A stretch of DNA of 64,000 nt from NCBI GenBank assembly GCA_002682825.1, contig NOKP01000007.1:1612001-1676000 (forward strand), given 5' to 3'. Each line of letters opens with the position of its first letter. Within the stretch, counting starts at the first letter, position 1. Positions 45,437 to 56,413 of this stretch are shown piece by piece. The translations under genes and the position numbers were made by a program. Origin of the DNA: Neonectria sp. B-13. Lineage: Eukaryota; Ascomycota; Sordariomycetes; Hypocreales; Nectriaceae. Under the pieces are notes generated by a model that saw only the letters and a list, made by a program, of their open reading frames with translations, was not told the origin of the DNA and did no database searches.

Positions 45437-47600
45437 ATGGCTACGACGGCTACCGACAAGCCGTGCAGCGATGCGCAACCGCAAAACTCCAGCCTAGTCG
45501 GGTTAAATCGGACATGCCAGGTAATTACGCGTCGCATAATCGCACCAGAAGCGCGGTGTCTAATTGAGATGCTCAACAGGGCTGCAGACATCGTCGGATC
45601 AAATGCGTGATTGCTTCACACGATCCACAAGCAAACCTCAAGAAGTGCACGAGATGTCTGAAACTTGACATGGACTGTGTCTTCCTCCCTCCTGCCATCA
45701 AGAAAACACGGAAGCGAAACGAGGCGAGGATCAAGGAGCTTGAGCGCAAGTTCCAACAAATCCAGGAGAGTATCGGCGATGGACGAGGCACGCCGCTTGT
45801 CTCACTCTCCGGTCCAGTGGGAGAGATCAATATACCGTCCGCAACACGCTCAGACGGCCGATCCCCAGCAGCAACTTCAGGCACTGTCGACACGCTCTTG
45901 TCTGCAGCTTCCACGGATGACGCGTCGGTAGATCCGCTTTCCACAGGACTTGTCGGCCATAAACAAGCAGAAGGACTGTACTGGGCCTTTTGTCACAGCT
46001 TTGCGCCGCTGTATCCCATTGTCCATGTGTCGGAATCGTTGACCTGCGAGGCCACTCGGAGAGTCCGACCGGCACTCTTCCGAGCCATTCTCACCGTCGC
46101 ATCCACCAGCACGGATCCAAGCCTCTCGCGAGCTTTGTTCCTAGACACGGGGAAGTATCTCGCTGCAAAGGTGGTGGTGGCCGGAGAAAAGTCTCTAGAT
46201 CTCATCCAAGCCCTCCTTGTTCTGTCAACGTGGCAGCAGCCCCCTGAAAAGTTCGAGGGACTCAAGTTCAGCCAGTATGCGCAAATGGCTGCGACAATGG
46301 TCATGGATCTCCAATCTTCCAATGACGAACAGTACAAGATCCCAGAGCCGGAACGAACCCTGCTTCCATCCGATCATCTGTTGGAAACTTGTAGAAGTTT
46401 TCTTGCATGCTACTTTCTCTGTTCGAGGTGAGTCTGTTCACTCAAAGTTCGGGCCTCCAGACTAACCACGCCCCGGTAAGTATCGCCCTCTCGTTTCGAC
46501 GGCCAAGCGTGCTTCGGTATGGGCCTTGGGTTGAGTGCTGTATCAAAACACTCGAGATGGCGCCGTTCCTTCACCTCAACAACAGTCGGTTACTCGCCTG
46601 GGTCAGGCTGCAAAGGCTTGCCGAAGAGAGCTTGGCAATGGTGGGATTCGATGAAGCGTCGCCAGTCGACTTTTCTGACGCCCGCACACGCTTCATTCTA
46701 AAGCACTGTGGCGATGCCGTGATGAGGTGGAGACAGTCGATCGCAGAAGACATCATGTGTGGTGAGCAAGATGGTTTGGAACTAGACAAGCGGTTGATTA
46801 ACACGGTTACAGGGCCTCTTGAGATACACTACCAGATGATTCTCGTGAGTCTAAACGAACCGTCTCTCTATAATGATCATGAGATTTCCGATTTCCGCCC
46901 ACCCTACATAATACGGGCACTGCCGCTGGTGAAACAACCACCAAGCACGGGTCAAATGAAAGGCACAAGCGCCATCACGCAATGCGCCGTGTCAGCTCAA
47001 CGTCTCATAAGCTCATTCCTTAACCTCTCCGTCGAGGCGCTTCGATCAGTCCCAGTCATCACATACACGAGGATGGCCTACGCCGTGATCGTCTTGGTCA
47101 AGGTTTACGTCTCCAGCCAGGCACAAAGCAGCCAAGGCGATACCGTGCTAGATCAGGAATGGATGCCGAGGCAGTTTCTTATCCGAATAATAGAAAAATT
47201 GGACTTGGCCGCAGGTCAACAGGGTCTCGATATTCCTGTGGCTTTCTATTGTATTCTCTCAAATTTGGACCGCTGGTGTGCGAACAACTTGGGTCAACAT
47301 GTTCTCTCTGACCAGGTCATTGAGCCTTTGGTGCATCTATGGAAAAAGGCATCCATCAGCGACACCAGCAGCGGCACTGATGGCCCAAGGCATCTCATGG
47401 TTCCCTCTAGCTCCCAGTATGGTCTAGGCGAGGCCACAGCGCAAGGTCCCCATTCAACGTCTTGCACAAGCTGGGAGGAATTTTCTTTGCTCGGGGATGT
47501 CTATCTCGGCTCCCTGGATGGAGGACCTCTACCAGGCGTCGTGAATCATATTTCCGAGTTCGACTTTGACGGATGGGACATGGGTAACAGTTCTGGTTGA
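45437..47600 (+). CDS. Zn2Cys6 transcription factor
   Basis: Three exons (45437-45520, 45580-46427, 46481-47600) give 683 residues. Intron 1 falls inside the zinc cluster, so TCQ joins GCRHRRIKC to rebuild Cys-x2-Cys-x6-Cys; KKCTRCLKLDMDCVF completes it. The linker KKTRKRNEARIKELERKFQQ is a short coiled coil, suggesting dimer binding. The fungal-specific middle domain shows GLYWAFCHSFAPLYPIVH, LIQALLVLSTWQQPP and SQYAQMAATMVMDL. The C-terminus is acidic/aromatic (EFDFDGWDMG), compatible with an activation region. The intron at 46428-46480 ends at an unusual GTAAG acceptor but restores CSSIALSFRRPSVLR. It is divergent from the metallo-beta-lactamase gene. Confidence 0.92.
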
Positions 47601-48241
47601 GAGTTCACCGGCTCCTATCACGCAGGACCTCCGAATCAGTCCCATTTTCCGAGTTCCTTGATTACGGGGTGACCGTATCAACCAAATATATGGGCGCAAC
47701 AGGCCGGTAATAAGTCGCGACGCCAGGATCTTTTGGCTTGGCCTCGTCTTGGCGGGTGGCGGCTACGGGGAGAGTCACCAAATTACGCGTCGTATTAATG
47801 CTTGACACATTGAAGAGGGAAAGGAACAGGGTATATAGGTAGGCGATATTTCTTCATCCGAAGATGCAACCTCAAATGATACCCTGTTAGAAACTTAGCC
47901 CTATGGGGGCAAGGCCACTTACTAACAACTGCTCGATTTCCCAGCTTGGAAGATCTGCATAATACAAGGGGCCAACCGTGCGTCGTCTTGTTTGCCGATG
48001 ATGCCAACATCTCCTTGTGGCTAATGTAGCTAAGAACAGGAGATAGAACCGAAGATGAACCTAATAATCAGTGCAAAGCGGAGTTCGGTGATAGAGCTAA
48101 GACCAACGCAGCGCCGCGAATATTTTCATCCCCTGTTCATGGACAAAAACCGGAATTATTTCCCTGTCCATGTCGGATGAACAACCTGATCTAAGCCTAG
48201 TATAAGTGCCTACAAGCCATGCCATGGTGTTAAAATGACTG

Positions 48242-48960
48242 TTATACTCCATTGTTAGGACCCACGATTGCCCGGTCGATGAACTCGCACCAATGCTTCG
48301 AAGCATATCCGAGATCTACCATCTCGAAGTTAACATCAAAAATATCAACCTGTTCGCTCGCGATGCTGACACTTAGGCCAAGGTAGCTCCTTGCATGGAT
48401 GGATTGCTAAAAGCGGTATTAGAACATTAAATAACAGCTAGGTTTGAAACAGGGGTCTCTCGATCAACGTGAAAATAATCTGGATCAAGCTAGCCACGTC
48501 ATTTCGGCCCTGATCGGCGAGAACAATGTAAGATACACCCTTTTCTTCCAGGCCAAGCCGCGTGTCTCAGGTGGTGCATACGGGATACCCGTGGAGAAAA
48601 GGCACGGATGAAGTTGTGCCCGTTGCAGGCGAATATCACATCGGTTGTTCAATTCTTCAGGGTTCGATTGATGGTCACATGGCCCTGTATATACGGGATG
48701 GTTTCGTCGCTAGGGTTTAGCAGTATCTGACCAACCATTATTGGGAAATTCCCAGCTGATCTGTGTCACGAGAAAGGCACTTTCCTCACACGAGTCAGCA
48801 AGGAGAAGTTCAGTAAGGACGCGCCCACCACCTCCTCAGCCATATTTCCCACGGAACACTTCAAGCTCCTTGTGTACTTGTACTTGTCGGGATAGCACAG
48901 TGGGCATGTCCAGAGTCATTTTCCCATCTCGGGAACAGGGCCAAAGCCCGGTGTAGATCC
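48242..48960 (-). pseudogene. Possible decayed protein-coding gene, family unknown
   Basis: Several minus-strand stretches look coding but cannot be joined into one gene. The last, 48406-48242, starts after a TTTTAG acceptor-like site and ends at TAA; it contains VDIFDVNFEMVDLGY and HWCEFIDRAIVGP. Upstream, GVSYIVLADQGRNDVASL and IIFTLIERPL are open in another frame. Further upstream, frames with VQVHKELEVFRGKYG and TELLLADSCEESAFLV are broken by TGA and TAG. The protein family is not recognised. This could also be chance open frames; confidence is low. Confidence 0.28.
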
Positions 48961-50860
48961 AGAAACACCTACCTCAGTATCAGATGAGACCAGGTTGATT
49001 TACTGGCCGTCGACTTGGCGCAGAACATATTGCTTAGCCGAAACAGAGACATTCCATCATGGACACGAGACATATGCCTCCTCCCGTCAGTATGGGTCGG
49101 TATTGAGCTTGTAGATCTTCGCCTATTGAAAGGGCAGTTCCCCGCTTGCCAAGTCGACAGGATTGAGTGCCGTGAGTAAGTAAGCAATGCCTACACCAGT
49201 GCTCTAACCCATGACTCTATTCTTCTCCCACGACGGCCAAACCAATCAATATGCTTGGCTGCCCATTCGGCGGCGGTGAGACAGTCGTGCATGCCAACAC
49301 TGGCATCTAGACTAGTCTATAACTATCCTTTCTCGGAAGCGAGGTCCCCCGCGACGCCAAGCCTGCCGAGTGCTAGGTTTATGTGGATCAATTACCTGGA
49401 ATGCTTAGATTTACTGGTAATTGTTGGCGACGAAAATGAGCTAGGAATTTGCGCCACTGAAGTTGAAAAGCTCGAGCGGGCTGAACCATAGATCTTTACT
49501 ACTAACCGTATATACAGTACCGAAGAAGAAGTACAGCACGGGGACTTTTATCTCCCGGTTTGACATCGTTGGAGAAGTAAACATCGAGAAACAGATAATC
49601 TTCATGCCTTCAACCATAGGAATGCTGGTGTCATGCTTCCACAAGTCGAGAATCCCCGTGTGCACATTTGTAAAGCGAGTATTCTTGTACAGTAAATCAC
49701 GTAGAACAACATGTTGTGTTGTTGAAGGTGGGGACTAGGTCGCTTTTCCTAGTTTGATAGTCTGAAGATATCTTCCTTTACTTGGACTGGCAACGCGATG
49801 ATTGGGAGGAATTAAAGTGACAGAAAGGATAGGCCGACCAACCAACTAAGCACAAAATGCATGTTGAACGATGCCATTAGAGAATGGGGGTTTCAATGAC
49901 CATGCGATTTGGTATAGGGTAGGATGTTTGAATTGGAGTTGTCTGATTTATCACTAAGCTACGAGGTATGGGCGAGCAGAACAAACTGTGGCTGGATTTA
50001 AATCTTCCGTCGACCGGTCTTGAAAACGTTCCTCAAAGTCTAGACACATGAGGGATTCTTGCCTTCATGGCCATCATCACGGCGTGTTTTCCTCCGCCTC
50101 GTCTACCGAAAATAGGTAGTGGCAGTCTAAAGGGATCTTCGACATGGATATCATGGTGACATGGTGTCGACCATTGGTAAGCCGCTAGGACACATCGAGC
50201 AGCCGAGCCGATCTGTCAGCTAGCCGAGCCGTTGGGCATCGCAATGACTCGCCAATCTCCCAGGCGTCCAGTGGTGCATCATCATCTCATTTCCTGGGGT
50301 TGATGGCATCCTCGTTTTGTTGCCCGAGTATCTGTAGTTGGCCTGGTCAACGGCGAGCCGCGAAGCCGAACACATGTTGCAAACCAGACTATCGACTAGG
50401 GAGCCGGAGTCCAGACTCCTTATCTCGCGGCCAGCCACCGCCCGTGCGAAGCTTGCCCTGAGAGTGGGTGAACACAAGAGGCGAAACTTTCATCGAAGAG
50501 TCAGCTCGGGTGCCTCTCGTACGAATAAGCAGCTTGAAAGTCAAAGTGCGAATACCACGTAATAGGTCGACGACGGACTGCGCCGCTGGAGTGCTGCAGC
50601 GACCGAGCAAGCATTCCAGTGCGATGAAACCAACTAGGCTTGTCCGCAAACGTTGCGACTGGAGCAAGAGACCAACCAAGCTGCTGGCCTTTACTTTGGT
50701 CGACGACGCACGGCTCTCGGTCTGACCGCACCCGTCTCGGGTGGCTGTCGCCGACTGAAGAGTGCAGCCAGCCGCTGTTGATGGCGACGACGCGATTCAG
50801 GGAGGGAGGCACCTTGGAGGCACCTTGGACGACCCTGGCCCTACGTTTCACCAAGAGCTG

Positions 50861-50892
50861 CAGCTGCAGCAACAGCAACAGCAACAGCAACA
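50861..50892. repeat. CAG/CAA trinucleotide-rich tract
   Basis: About ten CAG, CAA or related triplets in a row. It lies in a region with no supported gene. Confidence 0.8.
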
Positions 50893-52526
50893 CTAGCACC
50901 AACATCATCCCCATCGCGATGGAGGGCGATGCTTGGCTCTTCCACTGCTTATTAGGCCGTGCGCGGGCGACCGCTTTGACCCCGGCATCTTGCAGAAGCC
51001 GCCGTTGGGCGTCTCAGCAGAAGCCCAGCAGCGTCTTTATCTACGGCCAAAGTTTGTCTCACTGCCTCGCGACTAGGAGGACTGGGCGCCGCGGGCGTTG
51101 GGCTTCTGGAGGAGGCTGCTGGGGAGGTTGTTGGGGAGGTCTAGTGTGTGGTGGCTGCGAGGGAGAGTTGGGCGGGACTTTGGGGGCGATAGCCGGTGCA
51201 CCTATGTACGCCGCCGCCCGAAACGAAAGGGAGATGGTTGGCGATGGCAACGGCGATGAGGAATGACTGTCAATGTGATAGGGATGGTGATGATCGAGAT
51301 GAGGATGGGGATGAGAACCGGCATGACCCGGCTTGACTACCTGGATCAGGACAGGGCTGGGGATTGGGGCGGGGAAACGGCCGGACGCAGTAATCAATGT
51401 GGCAAAACCTGATATGTGACATAGAGACAAGGGATGGGTCTTGAGATGCTGACAAGGGACATGTAGCATCGAGTCTAAATCGTCCTTACATGTCGTAATC
51501 ATGCAAGGCGCGTGTCTCAAAATGCAACCCCAACCCGCCGCAACTGGAAGAACTTGGAACTCCAATAGAGCAGTCAGTTCCCGTCAGCTCTCAGGGCGCA
51601 CCACCGGCATCCGCATGTGCTACAGGGCTGCTGGGCTGCAGGGAGGCTTCTGCGGGCGACAGTCGTGCGTTTGAGAGCGAGACCTGCAGGCGAGAAGTGA
51701 CATGGGCGCCGCGCACCGGGCATGCCCAGAACTGGTTCCCGCACCTTTCTTTTCTCGATGCCATGTACTTCGTGCGTCGTCGTACGGGAGATGGCACTTG
51801 GGAGCATGGAGGAGTGTTCCGGAAGTCGGAAGCCGCCCCCAGAAGCACCCAAACGCCCCAAAAGCAAAAGGTTCTTGGGTGTTGGTTCGCTGAATCGAAG
51901 TTTGTTCGTTGGGGTTTGTTTATTGGGGGACGAGGCTTGGAAGTTGGTCGCACTGCCGACCATGGGCTGTCGGCTGAGGGTAGAGGGAAATTATGGGAAA
52001 ATATTGGCTGGTCTTGTGGCTGGTGGGTAATGATATCATGTTTTCGCGGGGATCCCTCCGTATCCGTAGCGAAGGAATGGCCGACGGGCAAACAAGACGC
52101 CCCCAAAGCATACATGTCCTGATTCTACGAAGCATTCGCACGACGAGATGCCCACTCAGCGCTGCAAACGAGGCTCCTTGCGTGGGAGCGAGGGACGTGA
52201 TGGAATCTTCGAGGCACACCACTTGGGGAGCACCAGAGTACGGCGCGTCGAAGGTCCTGCTTTCGGCGGCCGAGGCAATGGGACGGGTACCTATATTGGC
52301 CGGACTGGTCTTCGTTGGCCGCCACGGCTTGGGTTGGCCGAACTCTTCGGGACGCTACTCGGTACTAGAGGCGTTGGAGCTTTTAGAAGCTTGAAGCTTG
52401 ACAAGGAAGAGAGGCAGAGCAGGAAGGGAAAAAAGAGAGTTGGTCAGCCAGGTTCAACTAGTCCGTAGAGCGTACGTTGAATGCGCCCAGCCGCACTACG
52501 GAAAGTGTGTATGGCGTGGGTTCCGA

Positions 52527-52548
52527 GACGCCAGACGCCAGACGCCAG
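52527..52548. repeat. (GACGCCA)3 tandem repeat
   Basis: Three heptamer units in the gene-free region upstream of the ankyrin gene. Confidence 0.85.
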
Positions 52549-53000
52549 AGGCTGTGGTTGTTTGTGGTTGATGTGGGGACCAGGCTTGAGGATGGACGGA
52601 TGGATGGGTCATGGAGGGACCAGATGACAGATGATTGATCACCTGTGAGAGTGAGAGTTGAGAACGAGATGAACCAAAAGGCAAAGCAAAAAGTGATGAA
52701 CCAGTTGACCAGTTCTCTCTCCTCGTGGGTTGACTGCAAAGCGACGCAAGCCTTTAGCCGATCCACGTGCGGATCTCAACTTCCAGGTGCAGGTCCAGAT
52801 CCAGCCAGATCCAGGTCCAGGACAGTATCCGAGCGGGCAGGAGGGCGCTGGCTGGCTGGAACACCACGACTCTGCACCCGCCACTGCCGAGGCGTGTCTC
52901 TCCTGTGGGTTGGCGATGTTAAACCGACATGGCAAATCTCCCCATCTTGCATGCGTATTGGTGGAGAGACTAGACACCTCCAGCTGTACCAGGACAGCGG

Positions 53001-53036
53001 ACAGTGGACTCTGGACAGTGGACTCTGGACAGTGGA
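53001..53036. repeat. 14-bp tandem repeat, about 2.6 copies
   Basis: The unit ACAGTGGACTCTGG is repeated twice exactly at 53001-53028, followed by a partial copy. Confidence 0.9.
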
Positions 53037-54853
53037 TGAACGGGCAACCAGATGCTCCGCCAAGCGAGGCACGCGATGCTTGATCCGGAGGCCCTTGTCC
53101 AGCAACAGTGGAACCCGGCGCCCTGATTACTACACAGAAGACCTCGAGACGGATGGGTGTTCGCTTAGCAACAGCGTCTGGACCGCGGTCGCTCCCAGGC
53201 TTCCAGCGCTCCAGCAGGCGCAGTCACGCAGTTCCCCTTGCATACCCAGCTCCCGCTGCATCCTCCACGTGGCGAGGAGAGGGTCGGTCTCTAAGTAGCT
53301 GAGTGGGAGGGGCGTTTGTAGTGGACCGCAGGTAGCGCACCTCGTCTTTTCATGGCCCAAAGTGAAGTCGGCAGGCTGGCGAGGCCGTGAAAAGGCGCAG
53401 ACGGCGCGCCGGTGTTGGTGAAGAGCCTTGAGAGTTGAGAGATGCCCATCTCCACCGAGTCAGAACAAGATTGGCAAGATGTGTTTGCCGGTCGACGAGG
53501 CGCAGGGCTAGCCGGTGGCTTTCTGTGCGTGTACTTCGTACTTCGTAGCACCAACCAAGTGTGAGGTGGCTGGCCATCTGGATTGGATCCTCGTCCTCGG
53601 AAGACGGGCGGCCCTGAGGCTGAAGGGAAGGGAAAGGAAAGGAAGACCCTCTGCACCAAACTTCGTGTCCTCGAACACGCGGCTAGGGAGTTGTTTCTCG
53701 TACAGTGTTTTGTTGGCTGCTGTTTTGCTTGCCCTTTCTTCACCGGCCGTGGATGGCGCCGCCCGGGGTTTCTTCAGCTGCCAACGAGGGATTGACCTTG
53801 CACACCAGGTGCACCAGATGCGCCAGAGCTTTGACTCCCCAAGGTCCCCCTTGTCTTGCTTGCTGATCTGGGCCTTAATCTGAGATGCCAGCTGCCAGAA
53901 AACTCAACATGGGGCATCAGGGTGGGCACTTGCACCACGTCACAATGGCACCTGGACCTCACGGTGGCACCTGGTTGCTAGTCGTCTGGTCTTGATTAGT
54001 ACCGGCCTGACAATGGAACTTGAGGCAAAACCTGACCTCACTTTGACTTGCGTGCGGGCATCTATCTCACCACACAATGGAACTTGGACCATCCTCTCTC
54101 CAGTCAGTGCCTCACCCTAACCTCACAATGGGGACGACGGCGTCCTGTAGCACTCCCCCCCGCCATCTCACCGTTGGCCGGCCCTGCCTCGCCGTCGAAT
54201 TGTGACTTGTTTGAAATGATCCCCCGCCGTCGCCGCCGTCTGCTGTCAGTTTTGGCGGGAAACGGGGTGAATTGGGGGGGGGAAGGGATCACTTCTTGGC
54301 CCCTGGGTAAAAACCCGGAGACGCCATGGCGAAGCTGTGGGAAAAACAGAGGCTTGCCGCCTTTCGGGTGCCCTGGAATGATGGTGCCTCGCTAGCCCAT
54401 CGGGGCCATTGGCCCACGATCGCCGACGCCGGGTCCCGTGGCTTGCAGTCGGAGAGCTGGGTTGCGTGCATCAGCATCGCGGGCGGGGGAGCGAGAGTCG
54501 AGAGTTGGGTGGTGTGGAGCGTGGACTAAGTGATAGTGGCTCCCCCGAGTTTGGCGTTGCTTTTTCGTGCCCGCGCTTTGCTTCTTGGTGTGTTTAGCTC
54601 GAGCTTGGTTGCTTGCTTGTTGCGCGATGGCGTCGGGTCTGTCATCTGTCGGGACCTGCGCTGGGATCCCGGGGCCAGAGTTAGGTCTCGGGTGCCCGAT
54701 TTCGAAAAGCGACTGGTCGCAAGCCCCGATGATGATGGAAAAGCTCCGACGGCGATGATGCTAGGCCGAGTTCAAGTCCGCGTCGCCCCCGTCCACGTCC
54801 CCGTTCCGGGACTTCATCCTGTTTCTGCTGTTTGTTATTGGCCGGCGTGTCTA

Positions 54854-54889
54854 CTGTCCGTCTGTCTGTCCGTCTGTCTGTCTGTCTGC
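54854..54889. repeat. (CTGT)n microsatellite
   Basis: A tetranucleotide CTGT/CCGT array of about nine units upstream of the ankyrin gene. Confidence 0.9.
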
Positions 54890-54971
54890 GCATGGGCAAG
54901 CCGGACATGAACGGACGGGCATTTCAGGCAGGCTGGCGGACAGGAAATCGAGTGCGGAGGCCGATCTGGGC

Positions 54972-54998
54972 CAGTCGATTCAGTCGATTCAGTCGATT
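54972..54998. repeat. (CAGTCGATT)3 tandem repeat
   Basis: Three exact nine-base units. Confidence 0.95.
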
Positions 54999-55338
54999 CA
55001 TTACACTCGTCGACGCCTCTCGTCCGATGGCAGAGCCGTCCAGCAAGCCATGTCTCTGTTCTCGCGTGCGTCGTCACAACCAGCCACCGACCGTTCATGC
55101 TCTGAGTCTGTGAGTCTGAGTCTGTGACTGTCTGGCCTGGCACTTGGGATGAGACCTGCGCGAGGTTTGTCTCACCTGTCTTACTCGGGTGGTCCCAGTT
55201 AGTGTTTTGGCCGGTACTGAAGCTGTCAAAGCTTGCCGGGCCGTCATCCATTCACACCCGCAAGTGCCAACTGTGGCTGACCAACGACCTCCTTGCAGGA
55301 AGAAGTTGAATACTACTAGTAGGTACCCAGCAAGGCCG

Positions 55339-55442
55339 AGATAGAGAGAGAGAGAGCGAGAGAGAGCGGAGTGCGCGGTTTTGGCTTGGTTCCCTCTCTC
55401 CCCCTCCCTCCCTCTCTCCCTCTCTCCCTCCCACTCTCACTC
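55339..55442. repeat. Adjacent (GA)n and (CT)n tracts
   Basis: A purine tract (55339-55370, GA-rich on the plus strand) is followed about 20 bp later by a pyrimidine tract (55391-55442, CT/CCCT-rich). The two are roughly complementary and could form a stem of about 30 bp if transcribed, or act as a nucleosome-free promoter element. Confidence 0.85.
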
Positions 55443-55694
55443 TGCCTTGCATCCTGTCCGTGTCCCTCCCCCTCCCACCGTCCTCACCACTCACACTGAA
55501 CAACAAGACAAAACCCGCGTCCCGTAGCGCCCCCGTCTCGCTACCTAGTGCATAGAGGACGAGGTAATGGTGATGGGTAGTCTGAGCAGAAGAGCTTTGG
55601 GCACCTCCGCGTACGAGCTGGTGTCCTGACGCTTACCCATGCTTGGACCTTGCGCCGGTGGTGGTTGCATCGTCGACTCTCCGTACTTCCTGGC

Positions 55695-55800
55695 CATCCA
55701 TCGCCCATCGCCATCGCCCATCGCCCATCGCCCATCGCCCATCGCCCATCGCCCATCGCCCATCGCCCATCGCCCATCGCCCATCGCCCATCGCCCATCA
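55695..55800. repeat. (CCATCGC)n minisatellite, about 15 units
   Basis: A nearly perfect heptamer array about 106 bp long, with one six-base unit near the start. Because seven is not a multiple of three, all three frames read through it on both strands, which creates spurious long open frames. It ends about 610 bp before the ankyrin ATG. Confidence 0.97.
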
Positions 55801-56413
55801 CCTCTGGCCTCGGCCGCTACCTACCGGGGGTGTCCCAGATGTCCCAGATTTCCCAACGAGTCCAGGGGCATCGCCCGCCCGCGTCAAAGCGTACATGGCT
55901 TTAGTGCGCAGGCCTCTTAGTGTCAAGCCCCAAAGTGACAGCCCTTTGGAGGGCGATCCCTTGGAAGAAGCCGCCAAAGCCAAGTGGGTTCCTGATCTTG
56001 GGAACCCTTAGGCCGGCTAGGATGGACTACTGGCACGTTGGCGCCCCCGGCAGATCCGTAGCGCGCAGTCCTCGGGCTGTCAAAGCGCTAGACAGGACAT
56101 ACACACACACCACACTCCCAGGACGCACTACCAGGACGCCCTCTCACTCCCCCAGAAGGATCGCCCAGCCAGCCCAGCTCTATGCGTAACGACCGAGTCG
56201 GCATCTCCACCCCGTAACTAATAATGGGCGAGAAGTGGGAGTGTCCTGGGAAGTGGGCGAGAGTCTGGCCTCCAGAGAGGAACCACCTGGACCGACCTGG
56301 GCCTGGCGGGCTTGAGCGCCATAAAGTCTCCTGTTCCCGCAGTCACTCGTTGCTCTAAAGAGGAAGCTTCGTCCACTTCATCCCCGGCCCATCCTGTCCT
56401 CCTGCCTCTCAGC

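Larger units (their letters stand above)
47601..56413. other. 8.8-kb region without a secure gene
   Basis: This is the longest gene-free stretch of the window. The left part (47.6-50 kb) has average composition and possible relics of a decayed gene. The right part (about 50.2-56.4 kb) is GC-rich and packed with short tandem repeats (listed separately). Open frames of up to about 200 codons occur on both strands but are low-complexity or overlap each other and show no domain, so they are not called. The right part may be a very long promoter/5' leader of the ankyrin gene. Confidence 0.6.

Noticed and set aside
50501..50914. Minus-strand frame with a long Leu run, resembling a transmembrane helix
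   Set aside because: The Leu run comes from the CAG/CAA tract read in reverse. There is no supporting structure around it.
52645..53298. Plus-strand frame of about 217 codons
   Set aside because: Overlaps other frames of similar length on both strands, contains a tandem repeat and shows no domain or codon preference.
55339..55442. GA and CT tracts as a possible transcription terminator or inverted-repeat transposon end
   Set aside because: The tracts are imperfect simple repeats with no target-site duplication or transposase nearby.
55541..56011. Overlapping frames on both strands through the heptamer minisatellite
   Set aside because: They consist of a repeated seven-residue unit created by the CCATCGC array and open in every frame. 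This is repeat-driven, not coding.
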